Positions 15,636-24,228 of a stretch of 30,176 bases of DNA are shown one piece after another. Below the pieces are notes generated by a model. The model worked only from the letters and a program-made list of their open reading frames with translations, was not told the origin of the DNA and did no database searches. The stretch is from an uncultured Blautia sp. GTDB lineage: Bacteria; Bacillota; Clostridia; Lachnospirales; Lachnospiraceae. The DNA lies in NCBI RefSeq assembly GCF_937880195.1, contig NZ_CALFLA010000087.1, positions 1-30,176 of the forward strand, given 5' to 3'. The position numbers and the translations under genes are program-made. Positions within the stretch are counted from its first letter, which is position 1. The number at the start of each line of letters is the position of its first letter.

Positions 15636-17027
15636 TTAATGAAGGAACAGGGAAAGGATGAAGATCTCAACCATACCTGCAATACCCAGGATCAGTGTTG
15701 CCATGGTCTGGGTTTTATATCCTTTTTCAGGCGTCATAGCGCCAAAGTTTGTAACAACCCAGAAATAGGAATCGTTTGCATGAGAAACTGTCATTGCGCC
15801 TGCACCGATAGCCATAACTGCCAGAGCCGCCCTTACAGGAGAGCCAAGTCCCAGAACAGGAAGGATCGGGGCTACAATACCTGCTGTTGTAGTGATCGCA
15901 ACTGTGGAAGAGCCCTGAGCGCTCTTAAGTATTGCAGCAAGGATGAATGGGAAGAAAATTCCAATCGTCTCAAGAAGCGCCGCATTCTGAGTAATGTAGT
16001 CGATCATGCTTGTAGATGCGATCACCTTGCCAAGAACGCCGCCTGCAGCAGTTACAAAAAGGATCGGTCCTACTGTTTTCAGAGTTTCATTTGTAATGTT
16101 GTAAAAGCTGCCCATTTTTCCTGCGCCGGAAAGCTGGATCACGCCAAAAATCGTACCAACTGCCAAAGCGATGATCGGTGTTCCAAGGAAGGTGAGGATA
16201 TCGCTTCCGATTCCGGTCCATCCTGCCATAGAACCAACGGAACTCAGAGCCATCAGGATAATAGGAACAACGATAGGTGCAAGAGCCATAAATCCATTAG
16301 GAAGTTTTCCGTATTCAGCAACAAGCTCTTCGTATGTTTTTTTCACATCGTTGCTGTTTGCCTCATCATCAGCCTTGATTTTTTTGCCGATATAACGAGC
16401 ATAAAAATATCCTGCGATCAACGGGAAAATAGAGCATAATACGCCCAGTCCCATAACCAGAAGCAGATTATTTCCAATACCTAAAGTAGAAGCCGCTGCA
16501 ATAGGTCCCGGTGTAGGCGGAATAAATACGTGAGAAATATACAATCCCACTGACAAAGATACGGACATTGCAACAGAAGAAACTCCGGTACGGTTTACAA
16601 GCGCTTTTCTGATAGGGTTCAGAATAACAAAACCGGAATCACAGAATACCGGAATAGAAACAACCCATCCCATTAACTCCATTGCAAGCTCTGGATGATT
16701 TTTTCCAACCAGATGAATCACCATGTCTGCGAGTTTCAGAGCAGCGCCTGTTTCTTCCAGAATGGTTCCGATCAAAGCGCCAAGGATAATTACAATACCG
16801 ATACTTGTAAATGTTCCTGAAAATCCGGCTCCGATCACAGACGCCAGACCGCTGATCTTTGTTCCGTCTTCAGCAACCCGGTCAACCAGCGGAATCCCTG
16901 CGATCAGTCCCAGAATCAGGGAGACACCCATAATTGATAAAAATGGATGAATCTTAAATTTTGAGATAGCTACGATCATAACAATGATCGCGATGATAAA
17001 AGCGATAATAAGTGGAAATCCTGTCAT
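15636..17027 (-). CDS. GntP-family sugar-acid permease
   Basis: The 463-aa integral membrane protein has about 12 or more hydrophobic segments. Landmarks are MTGFPLIIAFIIAIIVMIVA at the N-terminus, PVFCDSGFVILNPI near 150-163, HVFIPPTPGPIAAASTLG near 186-203 and SAQGSSTVAITTTAGI near 385-400. These are typical of the gluconate:H+ symporter (GntP) family. The start ATG is preceded by a run of six G. With the glycerate kinase downstream and a CdaR-type regulator upstream, glycerate or a related sugar acid is a likelier substrate than gluconate. That is inference from context. Confidence 0.92.
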   Translation of the reverse strand: MTGFPLIIAFIIAIIVMIVAISKFKIHPFLSIMGVSLILGLIAGIPLVDRVAEDGTKISGLASVIGAGFSGTFTSIGIVIILGALIGTILEETGAALKLADMVIHLVGKNHPELAMELMGWVVSIPVFCDSGFVILNPIRKALVNRTGVSSVAMSVSLSVGLYISHVFIPPTPGPIAAASTLGIGNNLLLVMGLGVLCSIFPLIAGYFYARYIGKKIKADDEANSNDVKKTYEELVAEYGKLPNGFMALAPIVVPIILMALSSVGSMAGWTGIGSDILTFLGTPIIALAVGTIFGVIQLSGAGKMGSFYNITNETLKTVGPILFVTAAGGVLGKVIASTSMIDYITQNAALLETIGIFFPFILAAILKSAQGSSTVAITTTAGIVAPILPVLGLGSPVRAALAVMAIGAGAMTVSHANDSYFWVVTNFGAMTPEKGYKTQTMATLILGIAGMVEIFILSLFLH

Positions 17028-17089
17028 AAATAAAGCCCCCCTTTTTTATTTTTATTGCTTTTATTTGACAAGGCTTATTTTAACAGAAT

Positions 17090-17104
17090 TATTTTCAGAA
17101 AATC
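17090..17104. promoter_or_regulatory. CodY-box-like palindrome ahead of the GntP permease gene
   Basis: The sequence TATTTTCAGAAAATC matches the CodY consensus AATTTTCWGAAAATT at 13 of 15 positions. It is about 63 bp upstream of the permease start. One site on its own is weak evidence. Confidence 0.4.
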
Positions 17105-17134
17105 AGAACAAAAAAACCAAAACTATAAAGATAA

Positions 17135-17153
17135 TTTGTGTGCCAAACACAAA
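17135..17153. promoter_or_regulatory. Inverted repeat TTTGTGT-N5-ACACAAA in the cdaR-gntP gap
   Basis: Perfect 7-bp arms (17135-17141 and 17147-17153) around GCCAA. It lies between the CdaR-type gene and the permease gene, about 108 bp ahead of the latter. Candidate operator, possibly for the CdaR-type regulator. Confidence 0.45.
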
Positions 17154-17203
17154 ACGTATGTTCCCATTTCTCATCAAAACGTTTATTTTCCTTAAAATAG
17201 ATT

Positions 17204-18334
17204 TTAATTATTCAAATACAAGTAAAGGAAAATCAACATCCATTTTTCTTCCATTGAATTTTGATGATCTATATTCAGCTTATCGCGAATTTTGTTGTAG
17301 CGGTAAGTAAAAGTATTTTTGTGCATAAAAAGCTGCTGGGCGGCATTTTGAATGTTAAAATTACATTTAATCAGGCTTCCTATGATTTCTGTGTAATTCT
17401 TCTGAAAATCCCTGGACAGCTCTGAGGAAAAAACATTAAAAATCTGGTGCAGTTCTTTTCGTGGAATTTGAGCTGTAAGATATTCTCCTATATAATCATA
17501 AAAATAATATGCTCTGTGTCTGGTTTTTTCTGCCGAATAAGTTTCCAGCCATTTGCAATGTCTGTAAGCATAATAATACTGGGAAAAATTTGTCTGGAAC
17601 GTTCCAATATAAAAGCTGCATTTGATATCGTTTTCCAAGATCCACTTTAACGCTGATTTTAAATAATCTGCAAGAACAAATTTATAATCAGAAAATATTG
17701 TTGTGTTTTCTGCTCCCAGGGTTTTAAACACAAGAACATAACGGTCTTCCATCAGAAAGCTGATATCTTCTGATAAATGAGACTGGCTACTTTTGATTAA
17801 ATCCAACAGCATATGCTGGTCAGATCGTGATTCCAGACTGCATAAAACTGGAATGCGAACAAGCTCTTCTTTATAATTCAATTCCGCAGCAAGGTTTCGG
17901 ATATCCTGGGGCGATTTATAATTTTCCTGTGTCAGCATTTCCAAAAAACGATCTTTACGGGACTGGCGGCGTAAAGCCTGCATTTTTTGATATTCATATT
18001 TGATCAATGTTTCAATAGCTAATTTGATAATAAAGGCAATGGGACGGATTTCTTCTGGATTACCGGTAACGCCAACAACTCCTTCTCTTTTGCCTTCAAT
18101 TTCAATCACCATATTGATTCCGCTTAGAACTCCAGGATAATCATTGTCATTTTCAATGATGATCGTATCTTCTGTTCCCTGTACGATCTGCCATGCAACC
18201 TCATGGAAATTTCCAATTCTGTCCTGATTTCGGCTGGCGATGATCACTCCATGGCTGTCCATAATGTTTACGTTGTAGCTGGTATATTTCGTAACCTGCT
18301 CGATCAGTTTTTTTGCCAGAAAAATATCTAGCAT
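17204..18334 (-). CDS. cdaR: Sugar-diacid utilisation regulator, CdaR/PucR family
   Basis: Transcription factor of 376 aa. The N-terminal part (about 1-135) fits the putative sugar-diacid recognition domain: DIFLAKKLIEQVTKYTSYNVNIMDSHG, then GVLSGINMVIEIEGKREGVVGVTG. The C-terminal end has the PucR-type helix-turn-helix: CNFNIQNAAQQLFMHKNTFTYRYNKIRDKL. E. coli CdaR activates glucarate, galactarate and glycerate genes, which fits the permease and glycerate kinase downstream. The frame is open 2 codons further from a TTG, but ATG at 18334 lies 9 nt from a strong AGGAGG (18344-18349) and is preferred. It is separated from the permease gene by 176 bp holding the repeats listed. Confidence 0.92.
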   Translation of the reverse strand: MLDIFLAKKLIEQVTKYTSYNVNIMDSHGVIIASRNQDRIGNFHEVAWQIVQGTEDTIIIENDNDYPGVLSGINMVIEIEGKREGVVGVTGNPEEIRPIAFIIKLAIETLIKYEYQKMQALRRQSRKDRFLEMLTQENYKSPQDIRNLAAELNYKEELVRIPVLCSLESRSDQHMLLDLIKSSQSHLSEDISFLMEDRYVLVFKTLGAENTTIFSDYKFVLADYLKSALKWILENDIKCSFYIGTFQTNFSQYYYAYRHCKWLETYSAEKTRHRAYYFYDYIGEYLTAQIPRKELHQIFNVFSSELSRDFQKNYTEIIGSLIKCNFNIQNAAQQLFMHKNTFTYRYNKIRDKLNIDHQNSMEEKWMLIFLYLYLNN

Positions 18335-18481
18335 AACCAAACACCTCCTATGTAAAAATCATCATATGTACTGAACTGAAATCATATCTCTTTAAAAATT
18401 GCTCTTTATTTTATCACATAACTCTTTATTTTTCACTCTCCAGTTCCTTCCCTAGCCACCCTTTTTATTTTCCCTCCGGTA

Positions 18482-18490
18482 TGATATAAT
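18482..18490 (+). promoter_or_regulatory. Extended -10 promoter of dacF
   Basis: TGATATAAT contains an extended TG and a perfect TATAAT (18485-18490). No good -35 is seen. The leader to the ATG is about 60 nt. The rest of 18335-18557 shows nothing else clear. Confidence 0.6.
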
Positions 18491-18557
18491 GATTTATCAG
18501 CAGAAAATTTAATAATCACGGTATTTCCGTTTCGCATCAAACAGAAAGGTTATCTAT

Positions 18558-19793
18558 ATGAGAAATAAATACTTAAAAAAAATCCTGTGCAGCGTCCTGA
18601 GCACCCTCATGATCCTGCTTCCGGTTTCCACTGCTTACGCATATGACGAAACCGGCGCCCCCATTGTTACCGCAACTCCAACCCCTGTTCCCCACACAGA
18701 ATATTACGACCAGTCGGCCGACACAGACAACATTCAGGGCTGGCCTCAGGGACCAAAGATCGAAGGAGAATCCGCTGTCCTTATGGATATGGCCACAGGT
18801 ACGATCCTCTATGCCAAAAATGCCGACAAGGTTCAATACCCTGCCAGCATTACAAAAATCATGACCTCTCTCCTTGCCGCAGAACACCTGGATATGAAAG
18901 GAAAAATTGTCATGTCCCAGTCTGCCGCATACGGAATCGGTATCAGCGACAGCTCCAGCATTTATGCAGATACCGGAGAAGAATTAACCATGGAGCAGTC
19001 TATGATGGCAGTCATGCTTCAGTCTGCCAACGAAATGACGCTGGCTCTTGCAGAACAGACCTCCGGCTCTGTCAAAAAATTTGTAGAACTTATGAACCTC
19101 CGCGCAAGGCAGATCGGCTGCACCGGAACACATTTTAACAACCCTCACGGTCTTCCTGATGAGATGCACTACACAACAGCCAAAGATATGGCAAAAATAG
19201 CCCGAACCGCCTGGTATAATCCTGTTTTCCGCAAATATGCTACCACAGTCTATTATGAGATTCCGCCAACTAATAAATTTGCAGAAACCCGTTATCTTCT
19301 CAACCATCACAAAATGATGAAGGGAAACACCTATGCCTATGAGGGCGTACTTGGAGGCAAAACAGGCTACACAGAAGCAGCCGGAAATACTCTTGTTACC
19401 TACGCCAGAAAAAACAATCTGGGTCTTGTCTGCGTAGTGATGAAATCCATCAACGGCGCTTATTCTGACACTGCCAGTCTCCTTGACTACGGATTCCAGA
19501 ATTTTACCAGAACCGCAGTCCGTTCAGACCCTGATGAGATTTCCATTTCTCATCTTCCGGCCGAAAAATACATCCTGAAGGATTACAAAAAAACAGTTCT
19601 TTTTAAGCGTACACAAACGCCTTCCGTAGTCCTTCCCAATGGAATTGATGTAAGCCAGATCACTGAAAGCCGTTCCATGCAGAAGAATTCCTCAGGACTT
19701 CCTCTTCTGGAGATCACCTACTCCTATAACGGCCAGAAGACCGGATCCGCAAGATATTACCAAAAAATCCTGCCGTCCGATCTTCTATCCTGA
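18558..19793 (+). CDS. dacF: D-alanyl-D-alanine carboxypeptidase (PBP5/DacF family)
   Basis: Trims the terminal D-Ala from peptidoglycan stem peptides outside the cell. The 411-aa precursor has a signal peptide (residues 1-28, likely cut after AYA). The serine-type active-site motifs are S97-I-T-K100, S156-A-N158 and K268-T-G270, all in the expected order and spacing. A C-terminal domain of about 110 residues follows, as in DacF. The RBS is GAAAGG before ATG. Its last 9 nt overlap the end of the convergent exonuclease gene, and there is no obvious terminator between them. The symbol could equally be dacB; the family call is firm. Confidence 0.93.
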   Translation: MRNKYLKKILCSVLSTLMILLPVSTAYAYDETGAPIVTATPTPVPHTEYYDQSADTDNIQGWPQGPKIEGESAVLMDMATGTILYAKNADKVQYPASITKIMTSLLAAEHLDMKGKIVMSQSAAYGIGISDSSSIYADTGEELTMEQSMMAVMLQSANEMTLALAEQTSGSVKKFVELMNLRARQIGCTGTHFNNPHGLPDEMHYTTAKDMAKIARTAWYNPVFRKYATTVYYEIPPTNKFAETRYLLNHHKMMKGNTYAYEGVLGGKTGYTEAAGNTLVTYARKNNLGLVCVVMKSINGAYSDTASLLDYGFQNFTRTAVRSDPDEISISHLPAEKYILKDYKKTVLFKRTQTPSVVLPNGIDVSQITESRSMQKNSSGLPLLEITYSYNGQKTGSARYYQKILPSDLLS

Positions 19794-20735
19794 CTGCTGC
19801 TTCATTTTACGTTTTTTGCGGAGAGAATCCCGCTTCTGGCGGAGTTCCTCCGCTTTTTCTTCGCTTACCAGCTTAAGCGTTTTCACCCCATAGTATGTGT
19901 CTTCTTCTGTTTTGCGGATCCGCACTTTTCCTTTTACAGGCCCATGTTCCTGACAAAGAGAAATACTTTCGTACATTCTGGAATTATTAATAAACCAGCG
20001 GATCTTTCTCTTTGCAGGAAGACTGCAGATAGGACACCGGGTACTGGAAACCTCCCTGTCCTTCATCACCTTTTCCCTGTCCTTGAACTCTCTGGAAATA
20101 TACTTGTCATAAGTAGGATAGGACACATGGATCTCCTGTTTCTTGGTTTTCGGCGGCTGAAAAGCGTCAATAGAATAATAGGGAAGGATTTTTGCAAGAT
20201 CCATTCTCTGAAATACCTCAGCCGTATACTGTGCGTCCTCCAAAGCTCTGTGAAATTCCTTTTCCTTACGGATTTCAAGACAGTCAATGGCATACTCCAG
20301 GCTTCTCCGCATCTTGATCCCTTCATGAAACCAACTGAAAAGCTTCTGAATATCGTAATAATACACTGGACCTGGAATCTGTTCAAGAAGGTCGTAATAT
20401 TTCATATTCCGCTGCAGCTCCATAAGATCCTGCATTCCCCAGGTACAAAATATATAGTCCCTGCCGCACCATTCCAAAAACTCTCTCACAGCCTGAGGAA
20501 AAAGGACTCCATTCATCAGGTCCTTGTAATCTACATGGATCACCTCATGAATACTGTCATGGATCCAGTTATAAACCTGAGGCTTCACAAGGGTCTGAAA
20601 TTGGCTGATCCTTTCCCTGTCCTCATTGAGCTTTACCGCGCCGATCTCTATGATCTCAAAGGGAATCCGCTCATTAGATCTGCTCTTGCCTAAGGGGCTT
20701 TGATTCCACTCCAGATCAAATACAATATAGTTCAT
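19785..20735 (-). CDS. DEDDh 3'-5' exonuclease (RNase T / KapD-like) with C-terminal zinc-knuckle-like region
   Basis: The 316-aa product begins MNYIVFDLEWNQ, holding the first DxE metal-binding pair (D7, E9). A middle motif is FCTWGMQDLMELQ, and HRALEDAQYTAEVF supplies the His and last Asp of the DEDDh set. This resembles the KapD/ERI-1-type exonucleases that act on RNA or DNA ends. Past the nuclease (about residue 230 on) are CPIC and a later C-x2-H, a possible zinc-binding pair, then a basic tail rich in K and R, fitting nucleic-acid binding. It lies 23 nt after the nucleoside hydrolase gene on the same strand. The exact substrate is unknown. Confidence 0.85.
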   Translation of the reverse strand: MNYIVFDLEWNQSPLGKSRSNERIPFEIIEIGAVKLNEDRERISQFQTLVKPQVYNWIHDSIHEVIHVDYKDLMNGVLFPQAVREFLEWCGRDYIFCTWGMQDLMELQRNMKYYDLLEQIPGPVYYYDIQKLFSWFHEGIKMRRSLEYAIDCLEIRKEKEFHRALEDAQYTAEVFQRMDLAKILPYYSIDAFQPPKTKKQEIHVSYPTYDKYISREFKDREKVMKDREVSSTRCPICSLPAKRKIRWFINNSRMYESISLCQEHGPVKGKVRIRKTEEDTYYGVKTLKLVSEEKAEELRQKRDSLRKKRKMKQQSG

Positions 20736-20758
20736 ACAAATGCTTCCTTTTCTTTTTT

Positions 20759-21703
20759 CTATGCCAATTCATAGAGAGAAGTAATCAAATACTCCTGGAA
20801 TTTCTCCCGGTCCGCCTCTGTCAGTACATAAACATTTGTTTCTTCTTCCTCGTTCTTCCACCAGCGGAAGCCGCCCAGAACAGCGCCTCTGGAGGGACCG
20901 TCAGAGCAGTCCACATCCAAAATCTTAAATCCTCCCTCAAAAATTTCCGGATGAAGAAGGTACATTACAGGCACAACGTCATGAACGCTGATCTCTCCAC
21001 GAAATTTTTCAGGAGAGTTTTCAAGACAGAATCCAAGCATGTCCCCGCAAAGTCTGGCTGCTGATTTGCCGGACTGACAAAGCTTCAATAACTGCTTGCG
21101 GGTAAGAGTACATTTTTCTGTTACGTCCAGACCGCACATCACCAGAGGTATATTTTCATGGAATACCATTTCCGCCGCTTCGGGATCTTTATAAAAATTG
21201 AATTCCGCCGCCTCTGTATAATTACCTCCTGAAAGAGAACCGCCCATAAACACCACCTGTTCAATCTGGTCCTTTACCTCAGGAAAAATACGAAGCAGAA
21301 ACGCAATATTTGTCAGCGGCCCTGTTGCCACGATGGTAACCTTCTCTCCCGGGGGAAGCTCCTCCAATACTCTGCTCATATAAAGGATCCCATTTTCTAC
21401 ATCTTCTTTTTTCTTGGATCTGGGAAGGCTGCATCCTCCTACCTTCTCGTCTTCCGGCGTTATTTCCCGCCATTCTGCATCTCGAAGAACAGGAGCCATC
21501 ATTCCTCTTACTACAGGAACGTCCAGTCCAAATAATTCTGTCAGATCCAACGCATTTCTTGTTACTATATAAACGTCCTGGTTTCCGCTGACAGTGGTTA
21601 CGCCCAGAATTTCCAGCTTGTCCTGATTTGCTGCTGCAAAAGCCAGCATTACTCCATCATCTGCGCCTGGATCGCAGTCAATGATCACTTTTCTTTTTTT
21701 CAT
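20759..21703 (-). CDS. Nucleoside hydrolase (IUNH family)
   Basis: Splits the N-glycosidic bond of ribonucleosides to give base and ribose in the cytoplasm. The 314-aa product shows the calcium-binding N-terminal motif IDCDPGADDGVM (residues 8-19) and further family motifs TVSGNQDVYIVTRNAL, VATGPLTNIAF, FMGGSLSGGNYTEAAEFNFYKDPEAA and HDVVPVMYL (with the late Asp). Length is normal. It is the first gene of a two-gene unit with the exonuclease, a pairing that would suit nucleic-acid salvage. Purine or pyrimidine preference cannot be told. Confidence 0.93.
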   Translation of the reverse strand: MKKRKVIIDCDPGADDGVMLAFAAANQDKLEILGVTTVSGNQDVYIVTRNALDLTELFGLDVPVVRGMMAPVLRDAEWREITPEDEKVGGCSLPRSKKKEDVENGILYMSRVLEELPPGEKVTIVATGPLTNIAFLLRIFPEVKDQIEQVVFMGGSLSGGNYTEAAEFNFYKDPEAAEMVFHENIPLVMCGLDVTEKCTLTRKQLLKLCQSGKSAARLCGDMLGFCLENSPEKFRGEISVHDVVPVMYLLHPEIFEGGFKILDVDCSDGPSRGAVLGGFRWWKNEEEETNVYVLTEADREKFQEYLITSLYELA

Positions 21704-21810
21704 ATTTTATCACCGTTTTCCACATATATTCGCCAGAAGAAAAATCTTTTCCACATAATCCTCTGTCTCTCTGTGACTAAGTATATCAGACCTTTTATTC
21801 TGTTTCAACA

Positions 21811-21890
21811 AAAAGAGGCTGTCTCAGCTCATCCTGCTTCCCTCGGAATCTTCTCTCCCGAAAAAAGCAGAATGTCTGAAACAGCCTTTT
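21811..21890 (-). terminator. Long hairpin terminator after htrA
   Basis: AGGCTGTCTCAG (21816-21827) pairs with CTGAAACAGCCT (21876-21887), with one G-T. Inside, CATCCTGCTT (21830-21839) pairs with AAGCAGAATG (21865-21874), with one wobble, and TCGG / CCGA closes the centre. On the minus strand it ends CTCTTTTTG. The stem is over 25 bp, unusually long for a terminator. The rest of 21704-21935 shows only the weak nucleoside hydrolase leader. Confidence 0.8.
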
Positions 21891-21935
21891 CTATTATTTA
21901 CAGGAATCTCCTGTATTGCTCAGATCTGATACCTC

Positions 21936-23456
21936 TTACCAGATATCTCCGAAGAATTCTTCATATGTGGCATCATCCTCAGTGCCTTCTCCAAACTGCT
22001 CCAGAATACTTTCTTCCTGGCCTTCGCCCTGGGCATCCTGGACAGCCTCTTTGGAATCCTCTGTTTCTTCTTTATTTTCGTTCTTATCCAAAGTTACTGT
22101 TACTTTCTTTTCCTCGTAACCGCCGTTTCCAAGTACCTGAAGCGTAACCTCAACCTCTTCTCCCGGCTCATAATACTGAAGCATATCTACCAGGGCTTCG
22201 ATCGTGCGGACTCTCTTACCGTCAAATTCTGTGATGATATTGTTTTCCTTCATTCCTGCTTTATCTGCGGCGCCGTCCTTTGTGATTTCTACAATATGAA
22301 CGCCTTCTGGAATACCGTAAACTTCTGAAGCCTCTTCGCTTACAGAATTTCCTGTGATTCCAAGTACGCCGTGATCCTCCGTCTTATCTCTGGGAGTCTC
22401 ATTCATCAGATTTTCAAGAATGTCTGATACGTCTGTAATAGCGATGGAGTAGCCCATTCCCTCGATCTCTGTAGAAGCCAGCTTGGCTGAATTGATACCT
22501 ACGACCTCGCCGTTCATATTCAGAAGAGCGCCACCGCTGTTTCCAGGATTAATAGCCGCATCTGTCTGGATCAGGTTTACTCCGTCAGAATCCTCATCTG
22601 CCTGACCGCTGTCATCCAGCTTACGGTTTTTGGCGCTGACAATACCTGTTGTTACAGACTGTCCGTAGCCAAGAGCATTGCCGATAGCGATTACCTGTTC
22701 GCCCACTCTCAGATCGTCAGAGCTTCCAATAGTAGCAACTTCGATCTGATCCATAGTATCGTCAGAAATATCGGCAACCTCAACAGAAACAACAGCAAGA
22801 TCTTTATCTGCGTCATATCCCTTTACTTTAGCCTCATAAACCTCTCCGTCGATACATGTGACAGTTACTGTATTTGCGCCTTCGATCACATGGTAATTAG
22901 TTGCGATCAAAAGCTCTTCATCATTTTTTCCTACAATAATACCGGAACCGCTGCCTTCCACTTCCTGAGGCGTTGTAGTAAAGCCGCCGAATCCAAAATC
23001 GCCGATGTAGGTCTGTACTTCCTGAACAGTCTTTGTTGTAATGGCAACTACTGACTTCATTCCCTCTGCCGCAATATCAGAAACGTCAAGGCTTCCTTTT
23101 ACTCTGGAAGCGTCCGCTTCTTCTTTTTTGTCTGTTTTTGTTTTTTCCTCAGAGGTTTCTTCCTCTGCATCCTCAGATTTTTTATCTTTCTCTTTTGATT
23201 CTTTTTCTTTTGCAGTTTTAAGAAGCTCTGTTCTGTCTTCCTCTTCATTATTGCCGGACGCCTTCACGATATTCTGAAAATTGAATCCGTCTATAGCGCT
23301 GATTCCTTCAAAAACCAGGCCTCCTGCAAGCACTGCGCAAAGGGCGATTCCCGCTCCCTTTTTAAAGGTGATTTTTTTCTTGTTTTTTTTGTTTTCTTTA
23401 TCCTCATTATTATTGTTATCTATAGGATTCATGTCGTTTTTGTTCCAGTTCTCCAT
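21936..23456 (-). CDS. htrA: Membrane-anchored HtrA/DegP-type serine protease with PDZ domain
   Basis: Surface quality-control protease. The frame is open to 23579, but ATG at 23456 has AGGAGG 8 nt upstream and gives a normal start MENWNKNDMN (506 aa). Order: basic cytoplasmic N-terminus, membrane segment GAGIALCAVLAGGLVFEGI (about 34-52), a Glu/Lys-rich linker (about 70-118), and a trypsin-like domain with triad H189 (TNYHV), D219 (DKDLAVV) and S307 (NPGNSGGAL). One PDZ domain spans about 395-475 (GVHIVEITKDGAADKAG), and a very acidic tail of about 45 residues ends FFGDIW. Promoter not clear. Confidence 0.95.
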   Translation of the reverse strand: MENWNKNDMNPIDNNNNEDKENKKNKKKITFKKGAGIALCAVLAGGLVFEGISAIDGFNFQNIVKASGNNEEEDRTELLKTAKEKESKEKDKKSEDAEEETSEEKTKTDKKEEADASRVKGSLDVSDIAAEGMKSVVAITTKTVQEVQTYIGDFGFGGFTTTPQEVEGSGSGIIVGKNDEELLIATNYHVIEGANTVTVTCIDGEVYEAKVKGYDADKDLAVVSVEVADISDDTMDQIEVATIGSSDDLRVGEQVIAIGNALGYGQSVTTGIVSAKNRKLDDSGQADEDSDGVNLIQTDAAINPGNSGGALLNMNGEVVGINSAKLASTEIEGMGYSIAITDVSDILENLMNETPRDKTEDHGVLGITGNSVSEEASEVYGIPEGVHIVEITKDGAADKAGMKENNIITEFDGKRVRTIEALVDMLQYYEPGEEVEVTLQVLGNGGYEEKKVTVTLDKNENKEETEDSKEAVQDAQGEGQEESILEQFGEGTEDDATYEEFFGDIW

Positions 23457-23615
23457 GATAAATTTCCTCCTTGATTTTCTCTGTTTCTTTTGATGCTTTG
23501 AGTATATGGAAAATTTGTGTTCTCTTTGTGGGAAAAATGTGAGAAAACTGTTAAATCTATTTCCCCAATTCATCATCATACACCTTTTTCTCCTATAAAA
23601 CCAGTGAAATTTTTG

Positions 23616-23642
23616 ATTCCATTGCCTCAGGCAATTTGGAAT
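23616..23642. repeat. Near-perfect palindrome in the htrA-ferredoxin gap
   Basis: ATTCCA-TTGCCT and AGGCAA-TT-TGGAAT pair fully, apart from a 1-nt centre and a 2-nt bulge. No T run follows on either strand, so it is not a typical terminator. It sits between divergent htrA and the ferredoxin gene, about 58 bp ahead of the ferredoxin -35. Possible operator or RNA hairpin. The rest of 23457-23699 shows nothing else clear. Confidence 0.6.
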
Positions 23643-23699
23643 GAATTTTGGTTCGCTGCTGTGAACAATAACCCTTTCTGAAATAAATCACAAAATAAA

Positions 23700-23728
23700 T
23701 TGTAGATAAAGCTGAAAAATGATATAAT
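23700..23728 (+). promoter_or_regulatory. Promoter of the polyferredoxin gene
   Basis: -35 TTGTAG (23700-23705), 17-bp spacer, -10 TATAAT (23723-23728) with an extended TG. The leader is about 48 nt, with GGAGG 8 nt before the ATG. Confidence 0.8.
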
Positions 23729-23782
23729 GAAACAAGCTGAACACAGCAGACGAGTATAAAAGAACAAAGCGGAGGTATACCA

Positions 23783-24169
23783 ATGAAAAAACTGGCTGTA
23801 AAAAAAGGCTCTACCTGTATGGCATGTCTGGCATGTGTAGATGCCTGCTCAAGCGCATACTATAAGGAATCAAACGTTCTGAAATCCTGTATCCAGATCG
23901 TAGAGCGCAAGGGAGAACCAAAACCTATCGCCTGCCCTCAGTGCGGCAAGTGCGCAGAGGTCTGTGAGGCTGGCGCTATCACCCAAAATGCAAAAGGCGT
24001 TTACATGATCAACAAAAAACTTTGCACCGGCTGCGGCAAATGCGTAGAGGTCTGTCCTTTCGGCGTTATGGTAAAGGCAGAAGACAAACCCACAGCATCC
24101 AAATGTACTGCCTGCGGAATCTGTGTCAAAGCATGTCCTATGGATATTCTGGAAATCGTAGAAAAATAA
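23783..24169 (+). CDS. Polyferredoxin with four 4Fe-4S motifs (CooF/HycB-like)
   Basis: Small cytoplasmic electron carrier, 128 aa, with four CxxCxxCxxxC motifs: CMACLACVDAC (residues 12-22), CPQCGKCAEVC, CTGCGKCVEVC and CTACGICVKAC. The last cysteine of each is followed by a small residue or Pro, as in bacterial ferredoxins of the DmsB/HycB/CooF type. Members normally pass electrons between an oxidoreductase and another carrier, but no partner enzyme gene is adjacent, so the partner must be elsewhere. Single gene with its own promoter and terminator. Confidence 0.92.
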   Translation: MKKLAVKKGSTCMACLACVDACSSAYYKESNVLKSCIQIVERKGEPKPIACPQCGKCAEVCEAGAITQNAKGVYMINKKLCTGCGKCVEVCPFGVMVKAEDKPTASKCTACGICVKACPMDILEIVEK

Positions 24170-24187
24170 CTTCTCATCATAAAAAGG

Positions 24188-24227
24188 GGTACAGAAGTCT
24201 CAAACGGATTTCTGTACCTCTTTTTTA
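24188..24227 (+). terminator. Terminator of the polyferredoxin gene
   Basis: GGTACAGAA (24188-24196) pairs with TTCTGTACC (24210-24218), followed by TCTTTTTTATT. It ends next to the stop of the convergent yhgE gene and may serve both. Confidence 0.88.
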
Positions 24228-24228
24228 T

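Noticed and set aside
15639..16439. A Cys-rich 266-codon plus-strand frame that looks like a metal-binding protein
   Set aside because: Antisense to the GntP-type permease. The Cys residues come from complementary Ala/Gly codons.
17127..17145. A sigma-54-like TTGGCAC-N-TTATC on the minus strand
   Set aside because: The -12 part lacks the GC of TTGC, and CdaR-type regulators do not need sigma-54. The inverted repeat explains the sequence better.
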